Positions 34,214 through 43,530 of a stretch of 62,588 nt of DNA are shown here, in pieces (position 1 is the first letter of the stretch; each line of letters starts with the position of its first letter). Below the pieces are notes generated by a model. The model saw only the letters and a list, made by a program, of their open reading frames with translations, made no database searches and had not been told where the DNA came from. The stretch comes from an uncultured Granulosicoccaceae bacterium (GTDB lineage Bacteria > Pseudomonadota > Gammaproteobacteria > Granulosicoccales > Granulosicoccaceae). Location: positions 1 to 62,588 of the forward strand of contig CALLLW010000003.1 in assembly GCA_938007995.1 (NCBI GenBank), written 5' to 3'. The position numbers and the translations under genes were made by a program.

Positions 34214-34245
34214 AAAAAAGGCGGTATTCAACAATGAATACCGCC
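34214..34245 (-). terminator. Intrinsic terminator of the propeller-lipoprotein pair
   Basis: On the minus strand GGCGGTATTCA pairs with TGAATACCGCC over a 4-nt loop and is followed by TTTTTT. It lies about 24 bp after the last gene of the pair. The rest of the 567-bp gap to the cupin gene is occupied by the two repeats. Confidence 0.9.
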
Positions 34246-34268
34246 CGCTCTTTTACTTCCTGGCTTTT

Positions 34269-35702
34269 TTAGAAGCCGGCAATACCTACAAACATACGCG
34301 GCAGGAATAACTCAAGATCAACAATATCAGCCTCTACCCGGGCATCAAGCGAGCCGTCCGGGTTGATTTCGAATTGTGCTATTCGACCGTCGTTATTTAC
34401 TACCTGATACAGGTACGGGTAGGTGATCTCAACATCGAGTACGCCTACGCCAGTGGTGCCGGCACTTGACTCAAGCCGTGTCAGTCCGCCTTCATCACCA
34501 ACAGCGAAGCTGGTGATCACACCGTCTGGTGTGTTGCTCACGTAGGCAAAGTCACCATCTGGTGTTTCGACAAACTCAACCCAGCAACCGAATGTAAAAT
34601 CGGTAACCAGCGGGTCGCCTTCAACGCCTGAACTCAGTGATATACCGGTCAGGTCGCCGTCGTCTTCGATCAGATAAGAGGACAGAGCACTTAGACCAGC
34701 AGCGCCGTTGTTACCTTCTGAAACCAGCAGTATGTCACCGTTGTCGGTTGGGTATAGATCTGTACCGAACGGTTGAGGAGTGATACTGGTGACTGAATCA
34801 ATGTACGGATCGCCATTTCGGTCGCGCCGAGGCAGGCCGTTCTCAATCTCGACTGAAATTATTTCATTGGTTCTTCTTTCAGTGATGTAGAGGAATCGAC
34901 CATCTGAAGAATACTCAATAGAGCCGGCGTTCGCACCGATACCTGCGATCTCAGAGTCAGGCAGTTCGGTCAGTGAGCCGTCATCGCCAATTCTAAAACC
35001 GAGGATGCTTGCGTTTACCCGGTTTCTGTCTTCCGGCAAGGTATCAAGCTCGTTACCTTCATCGTCAACAAAGTTACCTGTGTTAACCACATACAGATAG
35101 TTTTCGAAGACTGTCAGTGACACCGGATTCTGCGCGCCTGATTCACCGTAGGTATGTACATTAAGTGATGCCGGAGTTAACGAGTAATCATCGTTGATGG
35201 AGAAAGAGCTGATTGACTCACTGCCTGCATTCACTGCAAATACAAAACGGTTGTCTTTTGAGGTGATTAACGGATCTTGTGATGCCAGCGGGTTAGCTCC
35301 ACTGTTGCGAATGTTCTCTCCTACGCCACCGGTGTCATAAACGCCGATTTGCGTGAGAGATCCATCATCACCGCGAGCATAAGCCACTACCTGATTAACC
35401 CGGAATGGCTCGTCTGCAGCGTCATCTGCGGCAGAAATTTGCTCTGCCGGATTGTGCTGGTTGGTCAGTGCGTAGATAGCACCAACTGCATTCGCTGCAC
35501 CATCGTTAGAAGCCGCATCTCCGTCGCTTGTGTTGATCACAAGCGAACCATCATCGTTTTCAGAGATGTTGATCTGAAGGTTATCAAGATCCTGACTGTC
35601 GCAGGCGACCAGAGTCATGAGTAACGAAGCACTTGCAAAGTTACGTAGCAGCGTGCGCTTTTTCATGGGTATGATCATGGTTGATATTGAAGTGTTTTTC
35701 AT
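34269..35702 (-). CDS. Beta-propeller lipoprotein (YncE/lactonase-like), copy 2
   Basis: This 477-residue protein starts at ATG 35702, with AAAGGAAT upstream; a start at 35735 would sit directly on the previous stop. The signal has a lipobox (LMTLVACDS, Cys near 34). Repeated blades follow, each of the form DDGSLTxI.VYDTGG or SSDGRFLYITERRTNEI, typical of 6-phosphogluconolactonase/YncE-like seven-bladed propellers. It is a sister of the gene immediately upstream: both share the NDDGSLVI/VST module after the lipobox and the same blade order. Probably surface or periplasmic; ligand or enzyme role unknown. Confidence 0.88.
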   Translation of the reverse strand: MKNTSISTMIIPMKKRTLLRNFASASLLMTLVACDSQDLDNLQINISENDDGSLVINTSDGDAASNDGAANAVGAIYALTNQHNPAEQISAADDAADEPFRVNQVVAYARGDDGSLTQIGVYDTGGVGENIRNSGANPLASQDPLITSKDNRFVFAVNAGSESISSFSINDDYSLTPASLNVHTYGESGAQNPVSLTVFENYLYVVNTGNFVDDEGNELDTLPEDRNRVNASILGFRIGDDGSLTELPDSEIAGIGANAGSIEYSSDGRFLYITERRTNEIISVEIENGLPRRDRNGDPYIDSVTSITPQPFGTDLYPTDNGDILLVSEGNNGAAGLSALSSYLIEDDGDLTGISLSSGVEGDPLVTDFTFGCWVEFVETPDGDFAYVSNTPDGVITSFAVGDEGGLTRLESSAGTTGVGVLDVEITYPYLYQVVNNDGRIAQFEINPDGSLDARVEADIVDLELFLPRMFVGIAGF

Positions 35703-35735
35703 TTGTTTTATTCCTTTTATACGGTTTATAAGCAC

Positions 35736-37175
35736 TTAGAAAGCAACGATGCCCTGAGTGTTTTCTTCGGGAAGATCACCGGCGACTACTTCAACCAGTT
35801 CAAGAGAACCGCCGTCTACGGCATATACGCCAACCGCACCGGAAAGGCCAAAAAGTTGGTAGATGTAGTTGCCATCGTCACTGATGTCCAGATCAACCCA
35901 TCCATCTGTGGTGGCGAAGGCGGTAGCCGGATCAGGACTGGTCGGCTGGTTACCTATAGCTGCAAGCTCCTCTACCAATTCGATATTGCCGCTTGCGTCT
36001 GTGAAGCGATAAGAAGAGATAGATGCATCAAGTGCATTGGATACATAGAAGTACTCACCGTCAGGAGAGAACACAATCCAGCAAGCGGTACGTTGACCGA
36101 CGGTTGCAGACTGACCGGCAAGTACATCGAGCTGTGTGCCAAGCAGAGAGCCATCATCACCTACCTGGTAGACAGAAACAGAGCCTGTCTGTAGGCCAGG
36201 GAAGATTGGTGGCTCGCCTTCCGAGCGAAACTCACGTGCTTCTGTCACAACGGCGAAGGTACCATTTGCACGATCAACTACTTCAAAGCCAATGGCTGAA
36301 GGCAGGTTTCGGCCTTCGGCGTTGCCACGTGGTGTTGATGTCGCACCACTGACCGGATATTCAGATGTTGGCGCACCATCCTCGCCGATGTTAAAAGAAA
36401 GCACTGAATCGTCGTTGTTGCTGGCTAATGCGCTTGAACCTGCATTGATGCTGGTAATTAGAAGAGAGTCACCATCCGGTGTGAATCTGACCGCTGCAGG
36501 ACGATTGGGCAGATCTCTGAGCGAGCCTGCAATTGGGGTCAGATCACCACCGCTGAAGGTGTAACCGTAGATTGAACCTTCCTGATCAGGCTCGCCGTTA
36601 AACTCGCCATCTGAATCGATGTTTGAAACGTATACCAGCCCATCATTATAAGTCAGGCTGTTCGGTCCAACACCTGCTGAAGTTTCTATGTCTACCAGCT
36701 CAAGTGACATGTCAGCGTTGATTTGCATGACCGAAATATTGTTGCTGCCTGCGTTCACAGCTAACAGGTAATTGTTGTCAGGTGTGTTGATAAGAGAGTA
36801 TGCAGAGATCAACGGATCGAGACCTTCCGGTCCGTCAAAGTCGCCGCCCAGCCCACCGGTACTGTACTCACCAACAAGAGTGAGTGTGCCGTCAGCGGCG
36901 CGGCTATATGCAACGATTGTGTTGTCATCGAGTATGTTGGTCATAGCAAACACACCACCAGCTGCACCGCCTGATGCTGTATTTCCTGTTTCAGTGCTGA
37001 CAACAAGACTGCCATCATCATTTGTAGAGAGATTGATGTCTACCTCGGCACCGTTACTTAAAGCATTGTCTATGTCGGTTATTGTGGCGCTGTCACAAGC
37101 TGCAAGGCCCATGATAACAGGCACTGTCAGTGCTCTCGCTACAGCGTATTTGTTTTTCTTGAAGGGTATGCTCAT
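35736..37175 (-). CDS. Beta-propeller lipoprotein (YncE/lactonase-like), copy 1
   Basis: This 479-residue lipoprotein has a basic start (MSIPFKKNKYA), hydrophobic signal and lipobox MGLAACDS (Cys near residue 27). A propeller follows, with blade words such as AADGTLTLVGEYSTGGLGG, TPDNNYLLAVNAGSNNISVMQI and SPDGEYFYVSNALDASISSYRF. It is the first gene of a tandem pair that ends in the terminator at 34214. The cysteine pair of a lactonase site is not obvious, so binding or scaffold roles are as likely as catalysis. Close paralogy with its neighbour points to local duplication. Confidence 0.88.
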   Translation of the reverse strand: MSIPFKKNKYAVARALTVPVIMGLAACDSATITDIDNALSNGAEVDINLSTNDDGSLVVSTETGNTASGGAAGGVFAMTNILDDNTIVAYSRAADGTLTLVGEYSTGGLGGDFDGPEGLDPLISAYSLINTPDNNYLLAVNAGSNNISVMQINADMSLELVDIETSAGVGPNSLTYNDGLVYVSNIDSDGEFNGEPDQEGSIYGYTFSGGDLTPIAGSLRDLPNRPAAVRFTPDGDSLLITSINAGSSALASNNDDSVLSFNIGEDGAPTSEYPVSGATSTPRGNAEGRNLPSAIGFEVVDRANGTFAVVTEAREFRSEGEPPIFPGLQTGSVSVYQVGDDGSLLGTQLDVLAGQSATVGQRTACWIVFSPDGEYFYVSNALDASISSYRFTDASGNIELVEELAAIGNQPTSPDPATAFATTDGWVDLDISDDGNYIYQLFGLSGAVGVYAVDGGSLELVEVVAGDLPEENTQGIVAF

Positions 37176-37938
37176 TGTCTTTGTCCCGTTAATCCCGGTT
37201 TAGCGTTTGGTTAATATCTTTATTTGTGTGCGTTTGATCTGCGACTTTGATCAATGCGTATATCGTTAATCGACTGCAATTATTTGTATGTTGATTAATT
37301 GCGATCTGTACCTAGTGACCGGTCTACTCAAGTCGCGTTCAGTGACAAACTAAGCTGTTAGACAATAGTTAGAATGGCGAAGATAAGTTACAAATTATGG
37401 ATAAATGCACTTATGAAAAGCCATCGGTTTGTAGAAGAAGCTGCTTATGATGCTGTGAATCGTTCAAGGGCGGCATAGTGCGTATGTCTATAATTTTCGA
37501 AACAACTTGCTTGTATTTATAGAGTATGCGGTGCCTGTTTTATATCTGTCTTTAAGACATTGTCTTGTTCTACGGCTGAGAGATATTCGTTAGTTCTATA
37601 TGCTTTTATTTCCTCAAGCAGTGTTAGAAATAGTGATATAATTTTGGTGGTTTTGTGAGACATAGATCGACGCAAGCTAACAGGCCGCGTTGGTGTACCT
37701 AAGGTGATACACCCTCGCATAAAGTGCATATCGATTGATGCAATTTATGCAGGAGTATTGATCGGTAAGAGCAGCAGGGAAGAGGGTTTTTTTGAACGTT
37801 GCCGACTGGCTGCCCTGAAATTCACTTTCCGTTGGTTGCTATTGTGTCACTGGTTGAGGAATTCTCCGGGTCTGCTGGAGACCACTGCGTTAAATGTGCA
37901 AAATATTCTAACGCTGGCACGCACCAGGGTGCATGCGC
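37176..37938. other. A+T-rich promoter region without genes
   Basis: This 763-bp region upstream of the propeller pair contains only short frames without family character. It should contain the promoter of the pair. I saw no RNA gene or repeat here. Confidence 0.5.
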
Positions 37939-38297
37939 TCAGCTTTCAGGTTTTGCAAGACTGTCAGCGGGAGTTTGTTCACGGTTGTGCAGGCTGTAGA
38001 CGCGCTGAACATTGACTATTCGAATTCGATAGTCCGGGAAGTAGCTTTGCAGGCCAAGGTTTTGGGCTACCCGGTGTTCCGCCACATTACGCCCTTGATC
38101 AAGTGCTTCGTGATCATTGAAAAAAATGAAATTGACAGTAGCTTGTCAGCATCATTAACGCTTTGAAAGCGCTCAACAGAGATAAAGCTGTCGATCTCAT
38201 TAAGCATTGCACGCAACTGTGCTGCAATCCTGAGATAGTCTTCTTTATGCTCGGCCTTCTGCCATACTTCAAAGACAACGCCGACTATTCTGTGCTC
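37939..38297 (-). pseudogene. Antibiotic-biosynthesis-monooxygenase (ABM) pseudogene
   Basis: On the minus strand the 5' part reads IVGVVFEVWQKAEHKEDYLRIAAQLRAML, then FISVERFQS and KLLSISFF. After a run of seven T (forward 38120-38126) the frame shifts, and the rest reads NDHEALDQGRN, VAEHRVAQNLG, FPDYRIRIVNVQRVYSLHNREQ and ends in TGA at 37939. Together this is a complete ABM-family ferredoxin-like domain of about 110 residues. Three lesions are seen: no usable start codon (ATA where ATG is expected), the frameshift at the homopolymer, and Gly where the family has Trp (DQWRN). These enzymes are small heme-free oxygenases or heme degraders. Confidence 0.8.
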
Positions 38298-38388
38298 TGT
38301 TTATATGAACCGGGTCTGTCTGTTGTCTTGCTTTAGTGCAGGCCAGTGTGCCGCATTTTAAGCTTGTAACAACGGGTGTTGCTGGCGT

Positions 38389-39192
38389 TCAACCTGCTTC
38401 TTCAGGGTTGACTTTCGAGGAGGCTTGAAAATCGCGCTGCTCTGATTTGGCGGCTATCCAGTCGCGCAGTAAGCCGAAATATTCGTATATGACATTAGAA
38501 GAGCGAAGTAGCCCCGATGCGCTTGGCACCCAGTTACGCCAGTCCTTGATGTTCGGTTCTCTGGACATAACGATTGGTGCAGGTATAACTTCAAAACCCG
38601 CTTGTTCAAAGAGGGCTGCGGATCGCTTCATATGATACGAATGAGTGACCAGTAAAATAGACTTTCGCCCAAGTGGCATAAGTATTTCAGCGCTGAACTC
38701 AGCGTTCTGTTGGGTAGACCGGCTATTGCCTTCACGCCAGCGAGCCTCGGTTTTGTACTCATTGATAAAGCTCGTCGCAAGAACATCGGCGTGTACTTGA
38801 TTTTCATTCATTACACCGCCGGTCAATAAAACCGGATGACCGGTCTTTCTGTGCAAATAGGAAGCGTAGTGTAGTCTTTCGAGAGCCACAGAGGTCGGGG
38901 TGGGATAACCGTATTCATCCGCAACTTTATGGTGTGCGCTGCCGGCAACGATAATTGTCAATGGGTCGGTGGTGGGCAGGTCGTTTAAATCGAGTGCAGG
39001 GTGAACCTGAATAGATCTCTCCAGCAAGCTTGCCACATAGTCTGATGAAAAGATGAACAAGGTCAATAAAGAGGTGATTATTAGAAACTTCGCCATTCCC
39101 TTATGCAGCCGGTATAGCATCAGGCCGGTAAGCAATATTGCAGCGTTTAATGCAGGTGGTACAAGCCACGCTTTTAAGAGTTCCTGCAGCAT
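38389..39192 (-). CDS. YdcF/ElyC-family (DUF218) membrane protein
   Basis: This 267-residue protein starts at ATG 39192 (MLQELLKAWLVPPALN); a TTG at 39222 would add ten residues not usual for the family. Two membrane helices (about 12-30 and 38-55) precede a DUF218 domain: LTIIVAGSAHHKVADEYG, ALERLHYASYLHRKTGHPVLLTGG and KSILLVTHSYHMKRSAALFEQAGFEVIPAP. ElyC-like proteins influence envelope and peptidoglycan lipid-carrier metabolism in E. coli. The role here is inferred. No operon partners. The preceding 277 bp (39223-39499) hold nothing recognisable. Confidence 0.88.
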   Translation of the reverse strand: MLQELLKAWLVPPALNAAILLTGLMLYRLHKGMAKFLIITSLLTLFIFSSDYVASLLERSIQVHPALDLNDLPTTDPLTIIVAGSAHHKVADEYGYPTPTSVALERLHYASYLHRKTGHPVLLTGGVMNENQVHADVLATSFINEYKTEARWREGNSRSTQQNAEFSAEILMPLGRKSILLVTHSYHMKRSAALFEQAGFEVIPAPIVMSREPNIKDWRNWVPSASGLLRSSNVIYEYFGLLRDWIAAKSEQRDFQASSKVNPEEAG

Positions 39193-39499
39193 ACTGTCGA
39201 GATAACTGTGATAATTGACCAATAGACAGTGTAACGATATTGACTCAGATTATTTGTCTATTTCTACCCGTAATCGGATCAGGACCTGTTCGCCGGTCGG
39301 TGGCAGCTATGGTGTAGTCCAGGTTAGCGGCTTCAATTTACATTGTGCGGTTCTTTTTCCCGGCGTCTGGTGCCAACCACCGGATTCAATAGTGTATCAG
39401 CGAACGGTATTGGCGCGGTCGTTAGTGCCGGGACCGGGCAGCAACTCATGGCTGTTTATCCTATAATCCAGCCAGTCCTACATATTACAGAAGCCAGTT

Positions 39500-40690
39500 T
39501 TGGATCTCATTCAGTTATACAGCGCTACCAGCCGGGTCGTGACGTCGCTCAAGACCAGCGGCTTGATGCCCGCACTCAAGAACTATCGTGCTTCTTTGCG
39601 CGGGAAGGCGCAGGCAGATCGTGCAACCATAGAAAAGGTGTTGCTACAGGCGTCCGGCGCTTATGTCCAAAAATCTGCCATGTATGGTGAGCATGAAAAC
39701 ATTGTCGTCAACCTGCTGCACTTGAATGAACTCGGGCATGAGTCTTTCTGGACCGACCTGACATCGAGTGCCAGATCGATCGAGGCGCGTCTGGCTCAAT
39801 CGGTTGCAGCGTTCAGCAAGGTGATGTTTGCCACTGGCCATTTGCCGGGTTTATTGGCTTTGGCCAGAGAGGCCAGCGCGGTTGACGGATTGCGCACTGA
39901 TGAGCCGGATTCCGGCACACTCGTGCTTCGTATGTACGATGCTGTTGAGCCGGCTTCAAGTCCTGACCGGATCTCACGTCTGATCGATGCAATTGACATA
40001 CTGTACTCGGTTTGTGCAGCCATGTCGGGTGCCGCACCGGATTCGCTTCGATTGATGTCAGTGAGTGGTGTTGCAGTCAGATCGGTCATTTTTCATGGCG
40101 ATCAGCAAACCGTCAATGCGCTCGCGCAGGTTGTTGCCGAGCTGACTCACGCTGCTGAATTGCAGCAAAACAGCACCGTTGAAGAAATAGCCTCAGAGAT
40201 GTCGTTACTAGGTGCTATCGATGAGCTTGAGCGACTTAACGTAATGAGTTCTGAAGTCGCTGTTGTCAAAAGGCGGGATGCACAGGAGGGTGCCATCATG
40301 TTGCTCGAAGGTGGCGCACAGTTGGTTGATCTCAATTCGGCATCAGATGGCGGCTACATTCCCGCGGCAGTCATTGCGCGTATCGATGCTGATGGCAAAG
40401 CCTTTGATAGTATTGATTCAAAAATAGTCGGCTCGATCGACGCCATGTATGACGAAGTCTATGAGCGTGAGAAGTTGCGGCTTGTCAATGAGCCAGTTGA
40501 TCTTCAACAACAGGGGGCTGCAGAGAGTGGTAGTGCCACTGCCAACAAACACTCGATCCAGAACTCAAACGCACGTGGTGAGCGCAGTGCAAGTAAGCCG
40601 GTGGTTGCGAAGCCGGTTATGGAAACACGCAAAGACAGCATCGATGAACTGATTATGGATCTCAATCGTTTTTACGGTGAACAGCGTTGA
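39500..40690 (+). CDS. Conserved-looking hypothetical cytosolic protein
   Basis: This 396-residue protein has no signal peptide or membrane helix. It is largely helical. The C-terminal 70 residues (QQQGAAESGSATANKHSIQNSNARG) are low-complexity, ending in a helix DSIDELIMDLNRFYGEQR. TTG 39500 is the only start after an in-frame stop at 39464. I do not recognise the family. It is followed on the same strand, 102 bp later, by the DUF1285 gene. Confidence 0.7.
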   Translation: MDLIQLYSATSRVVTSLKTSGLMPALKNYRASLRGKAQADRATIEKVLLQASGAYVQKSAMYGEHENIVVNLLHLNELGHESFWTDLTSSARSIEARLAQSVAAFSKVMFATGHLPGLLALAREASAVDGLRTDEPDSGTLVLRMYDAVEPASSPDRISRLIDAIDILYSVCAAMSGAAPDSLRLMSVSGVAVRSVIFHGDQQTVNALAQVVAELTHAAELQQNSTVEEIASEMSLLGAIDELERLNVMSSEVAVVKRRDAQEGAIMLLEGGAQLVDLNSASDGGYIPAAVIARIDADGKAFDSIDSKIVGSIDAMYDEVYEREKLRLVNEPVDLQQQGAAESGSATANKHSIQNSNARGERSASKPVVAKPVMETRKDSIDELIMDLNRFYGEQR

Positions 40691-40792
40691 TGCTTATTAC
40701 GTATCGCTGCGGTCAATGAAGGTGTGTGGCAGTCCATGCCATTGTGCGGTGCTGCGTCTGTCGCGTTTAACCAATATTGTTGAGTTTGCCTG

Positions 40793-41320
40793 ATGACAAC
40801 CAGTCTGGAAGCATTGGTCGCACAGTTTGATTCACGCGGCAAGCCGCCGGTAGAAAAGTGGAGTCCTGAAAAAACCGGAACCATCGATATCCGTATAGAT
40901 AGGAATGGCGAATGGTATTACCGGGATTCGCTTATACAGCGCAAGCGTATGGTGTCGTTGTTTTCGACAATCCTCTGGCTTGAAGATGATAACTATTATT
41001 TAAAAACACCGCATGAGCTGTTGAAGATTGAAGTTGAGGTAGCGCCGTTTTCTGCTGTGTTGCTGGATGTCTCAGGGCAGGGTGAGTCGCAGTCTCTTTG
41101 CTTTACAGACAAAACCGGCAACCGGTTTACCGCAGGTAAAGACAACCGGTTGTGGTTATCGCAATCCCCTGATGCAGAGTCTCTGCCACTGGTGATTGTT
41201 CGTCGTAATCTTCCGGCATTGCTGTCGAGGCCGGTTTATTATCAACTCGCCGAGCTTTTGGTTAATCATAATGACAGTGCCGGGGTTTGGAGTGACGGTG
41301 TGTTCTTTCAGCTGGCCTGA
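40793..41320 (+). CDS. DUF1285-family protein
   Basis: This 175-residue protein matches DUF1285 throughout. GKPPVEKWSPEKTGTIDIRIDRNGEWYYRDSLIQRKRMVSLFSTIL (about 15-60) is the family opening, EVEVAPF and VRRNLPALLSRPVYYQL follow, and GVWSDGVFFQLA is the characteristic end. Family function is unknown; structures show two small beta domains. No signal peptide. The gene is convergent with the VOC gene, 18 bp away. Confidence 0.92.
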   Translation: MTTSLEALVAQFDSRGKPPVEKWSPEKTGTIDIRIDRNGEWYYRDSLIQRKRMVSLFSTILWLEDDNYYLKTPHELLKIEVEVAPFSAVLLDVSGQGESQSLCFTDKTGNRFTAGKDNRLWLSQSPDAESLPLVIVRRNLPALLSRPVYYQLAELLVNHNDSAGVWSDGVFFQLA

Positions 41321-41338
41321 TCATTAAATCAATTCATG

Positions 41339-41782
41339 CTAATCAATTGATAGCGGCGAGTCCGGAACCCAGATATATCCATCCGGTGCAACAATAAACG
41401 CCTCCCTGACGCCGTGCGGCTTATCCATCGGGTCTGCCAATACCATATAACCGTGTTTTCTGGCATTGGCACAAGCGATATCAGGGTCACAATGATGGAT
41501 TCGCAGTTCGATGCCACAACCTCTTGCTGCTACATCTTCTATAACACCGGCCATCGGGTGGTGGTCGTAAGTGTGATCTGCATGCAGCATCCATTCGACA
41601 CCGCAGGCTTTAACCACTGCAAAATCAACATCGCCGTAGACTATTTCTGCAGACAGTACCGTGGTCGCAAACCGCGTGCTTTCTTCGACTGAGGTCACAA
41701 GTAAATTTACCCCAAGCCCCGACAACGACCTGCCGTAATCATCGGCACTCATCCACGGTGTACCTGTTCTTTTGCTGGTCAT
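41339..41782 (-). CDS. VOC/glyoxalase-family protein
   Basis: This 147-residue protein has two beta-alpha-beta-beta-beta modules: LGVNLLVTSVEESTRFATTVLSAEIVYGD and IELRIHHCDPDIACANARKHGYMVLADPMDKPHGVREAFIVAPDGYIWVPD. This is the vicinal-oxygen-chelate pattern of glyoxalase, dioxygenase and resistance proteins. Candidate metal ligands are a His in HADHTYDHH and a Glu near REAF. ATG 41782 is chosen because AAGGGC lies 8 nt upstream; the longer frame to 41890 would overlap the divergent gene. Substrate unknown. Confidence 0.85.
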   Translation of the reverse strand: MTSKRTGTPWMSADDYGRSLSGLGVNLLVTSVEESTRFATTVLSAEIVYGDVDFAVVKACGVEWMLHADHTYDHHPMAGVIEDVAARGCGIELRIHHCDPDIACANARKHGYMVLADPMDKPHGVREAFIVAPDGYIWVPDSPLSID

Positions 41783-41891
41783 TGTGACGCCCTTCGTCAA
41801 GCGAGTCAGAAATACGCCGTTATTTTCGCATAGATCGGAACTTTTGCATGCTCCTTGCTGAATCCAGACGGGGCGGGACTGAGAGGCCATT

Positions 41892-42260
41892 GTGATAGAA
41901 AGTGATACCAGTAGAGATTCTGAAGAGCTGAATGTGCTCGCAGCGCGTTTTGGTGCAACTGAGTATGAGCTGTTTGGTCTGGCATTCTACGATGCACATG
42001 GCTACCAGGCTGACGATGTGCTGCTGCAGGATATGTTTATGGAGTTTCTGCAAAGCGGCGAAGCGCCAACATGGCTGCGCAGTTACGTGCGTAACCGTTT
42101 TCAAAGCCCGGCACTCGCAAAAGACAACATAAAGCAATCTGCGATGGTCACCACAGGGGCGCGCAGCGCTCTGGTTAAGTGGCGACCCAGTGTTGATATT
42201 TTTACCTTTACACTCGTCGGCCATGTGACCAGCCAGGACTTCGCTGACGGACCGGACTAG
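41892..42260 (+). CDS. Hypothetical small protein
   Basis: This 122-residue protein starts at GTG 41892 with GAGAGG 6 nt upstream. Residues 1-65 look helical (LNVLAARFGATEYELFGLAFYDAHGYQADDVLLQDMFMEFL). The end is mixed beta (VDIFTFTLVGHVTSQDF). I do not recognise it. It is divergent from the VOC gene, sharing a 109-bp intergenic region, and convergent with the YbaK gene. Confidence 0.6.
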   Translation: MIESDTSRDSEELNVLAARFGATEYELFGLAFYDAHGYQADDVLLQDMFMEFLQSGEAPTWLRSYVRNRFQSPALAKDNIKQSAMVTTGARSALVKWRPSVDIFTFTLVGHVTSQDFADGPD

Positions 42261-42310
42261 CCCGCTCCCTGCTGGAGGCATTGGCTGGCGCCTGGGCGGT
42301 TATTGCTTGG

Positions 42311-42817
42311 TTATTCTGATTCAGCAATCGGGAACGCCAGGTCCTCAACAACCTCAACTTCGGGCAACAACAATAAACCGTCTGGCGGCATCAGAAGCTT
42401 CGAAGCACGGTTGCCACCGCCGAGTATGATTTTTTCGCAGTTCATGACCCGGCTATCGATCCACAATGGCAGTCCGCCCGGCAGACCAAACGGTGTCACA
42501 CCGCCGAGTTCCATACCGGTTAGCTCTTTGGTGAGATCGGGATTAGCAAAAGATAATTTCCTGACTCCCAGTTTCTTTCGAACTACTTTGTTGACATCGA
42601 GCCGGCAGTGGGCAAGCACGACGCAGCAGGCGAATTTGGGTTCGCCTTTGGTGGAGCCAAGTAGCAGGCAATTCGCTGACTGTTCTGCTGAATAACCATA
42701 GTGCTCGCAGAACTGCGCTGTGTCAGCGAGTGTGGGGTCGCAAAGCAGTGCTTCGTGAGGTATCGATAAAGATTGCAGTACATCCAGAACGCCTGGATGG
42801 AGAATTTCAGAGTTCAT
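42311..42817 (-). CDS. YbaK/EbsC-family aminoacyl-tRNA deacylase
   Basis: This 168-residue protein has the YbaK fold. CLLLGSTKGEPKFACCVVLAHCRLDVNKVVRKKLGVRKLSFA (about 48-90) contains the conserved lysine position of the editing site, and ELTGMELGGVTPFGLPGGLPLWIDSRVMNCEKIILGGGN (about 95-135) is the family signature. These freestanding editors hydrolyse mischarged tRNA such as Cys-tRNA(Pro) or Ala-tRNA(Pro). Specificity cannot be read. No partner genes. Confidence 0.9.
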   Translation of the reverse strand: MNSEILHPGVLDVLQSLSIPHEALLCDPTLADTAQFCEHYGYSAEQSANCLLLGSTKGEPKFACCVVLAHCRLDVNKVVRKKLGVRKLSFANPDLTKELTGMELGGVTPFGLPGGLPLWIDSRVMNCEKIILGGGNRASKLLMPPDGLLLLPEVEVVEDLAFPIAESE

Positions 42818-42980
42818 GGCGGCATAAAGATCGCTGTTGACAAGTGACTACACCGGACTTACCCATCCGGCACAATAGGTTAACATGTGAAACCATGTGC
42901 GAACGGATTGCAGGAAGTTCGTTTGATGCCTCTGAAGCAATTGCCAGAGGCGCGAGTTGATCAGATACAAGAGAGTGACT

Positions 42981-43172
42981 ATGAATAAAAAAGTAATTTC
43001 GCTGTTAATACTGATTTCAGCACCTTTCTTTTTAAGTGGTTGTACTGCTATCGCACTGGTTGACGCTGCTGCCAGTACTGCAGTTGGTGCGGGAAAGCTA
43101 GCGGTGAAAGGCACCACTGCCGCGATTGGAGCAGTGATACCTGATGGCGAAGATGATAAGAAAAAGAAGTAG
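42981..43172 (+). CDS. Small lipoprotein (NF038104-like)
   Basis: This 63-residue protein starts MNKKVISLLILISAPFFLSGC, with the lipobox cysteine at residue 21. A helical AIALVDAAASTAVGAGKLAVKGTTAAIGAVIPDG and a DDKKKK end follow. The TAIALVD and VIPDG words match a widespread family of tiny gammaproteobacterial lipoproteins of unknown function. ATG 42981 is preferred over upstream 42957 because the signal peptide starts here and GAGAG lies upstream. Probably membrane-anchored. Confidence 0.8.
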   Translation: MNKKVISLLILISAPFFLSGCTAIALVDAAASTAVGAGKLAVKGTTAAIGAVIPDGEDDKKKK

Positions 43173-43316
43173 TCCAGCGCGCAGCATGCGTCTTGATTTC
43201 TATGCCAGGTTGGCATTGGGCTAAGGTTGCGCTTTGTGGTAGCGCAGGCTCGGCCGACGTTAAACTTTTCAGCCCGGAGCCAGCTGCTGTGTGACTCACC
43301 GGGTATGTGACTGGGC

Positions 43317-43376
43317 ATGTAAGCGTGGGCCATGTAAGGGTGGGCCATGTAAGGGTGGGCCGTGTAAGCGGCTCGC
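43317..43376. repeat. Four 15-bp tandem units in an intergenic region
   Basis: Units at 43317, 43332, 43347 and 43362 read CATGTAAGCGTGGGC, CATGTAAGGGTGGGC (twice) and a decayed fourth beginning CGTGTAAGCGG. They lie in the 358-bp space between the small lipoprotein and yeiP genes, which otherwise holds nothing recognisable. Confidence 0.85.
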
Positions 43377-43530
43377 AAGGTAAGCAATTGGCGGGCTCGG
43401 CAAAATCGCGGATTAGCCTGCCGGGGTTGCGTAACTCTGGTGGTGAATAAATACCGAGGTGCATAACAATGGCAGCGTGTTATAAATCCGCCTAAACTCT
43501 CACTTGAAAAAAATCGGACACAGGTGATCA

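Noticed and set aside
37704..38166. Plus-strand frames over the ABM region
   Set aside because: They are antisense to the recognisable monooxygenase pseudogene.
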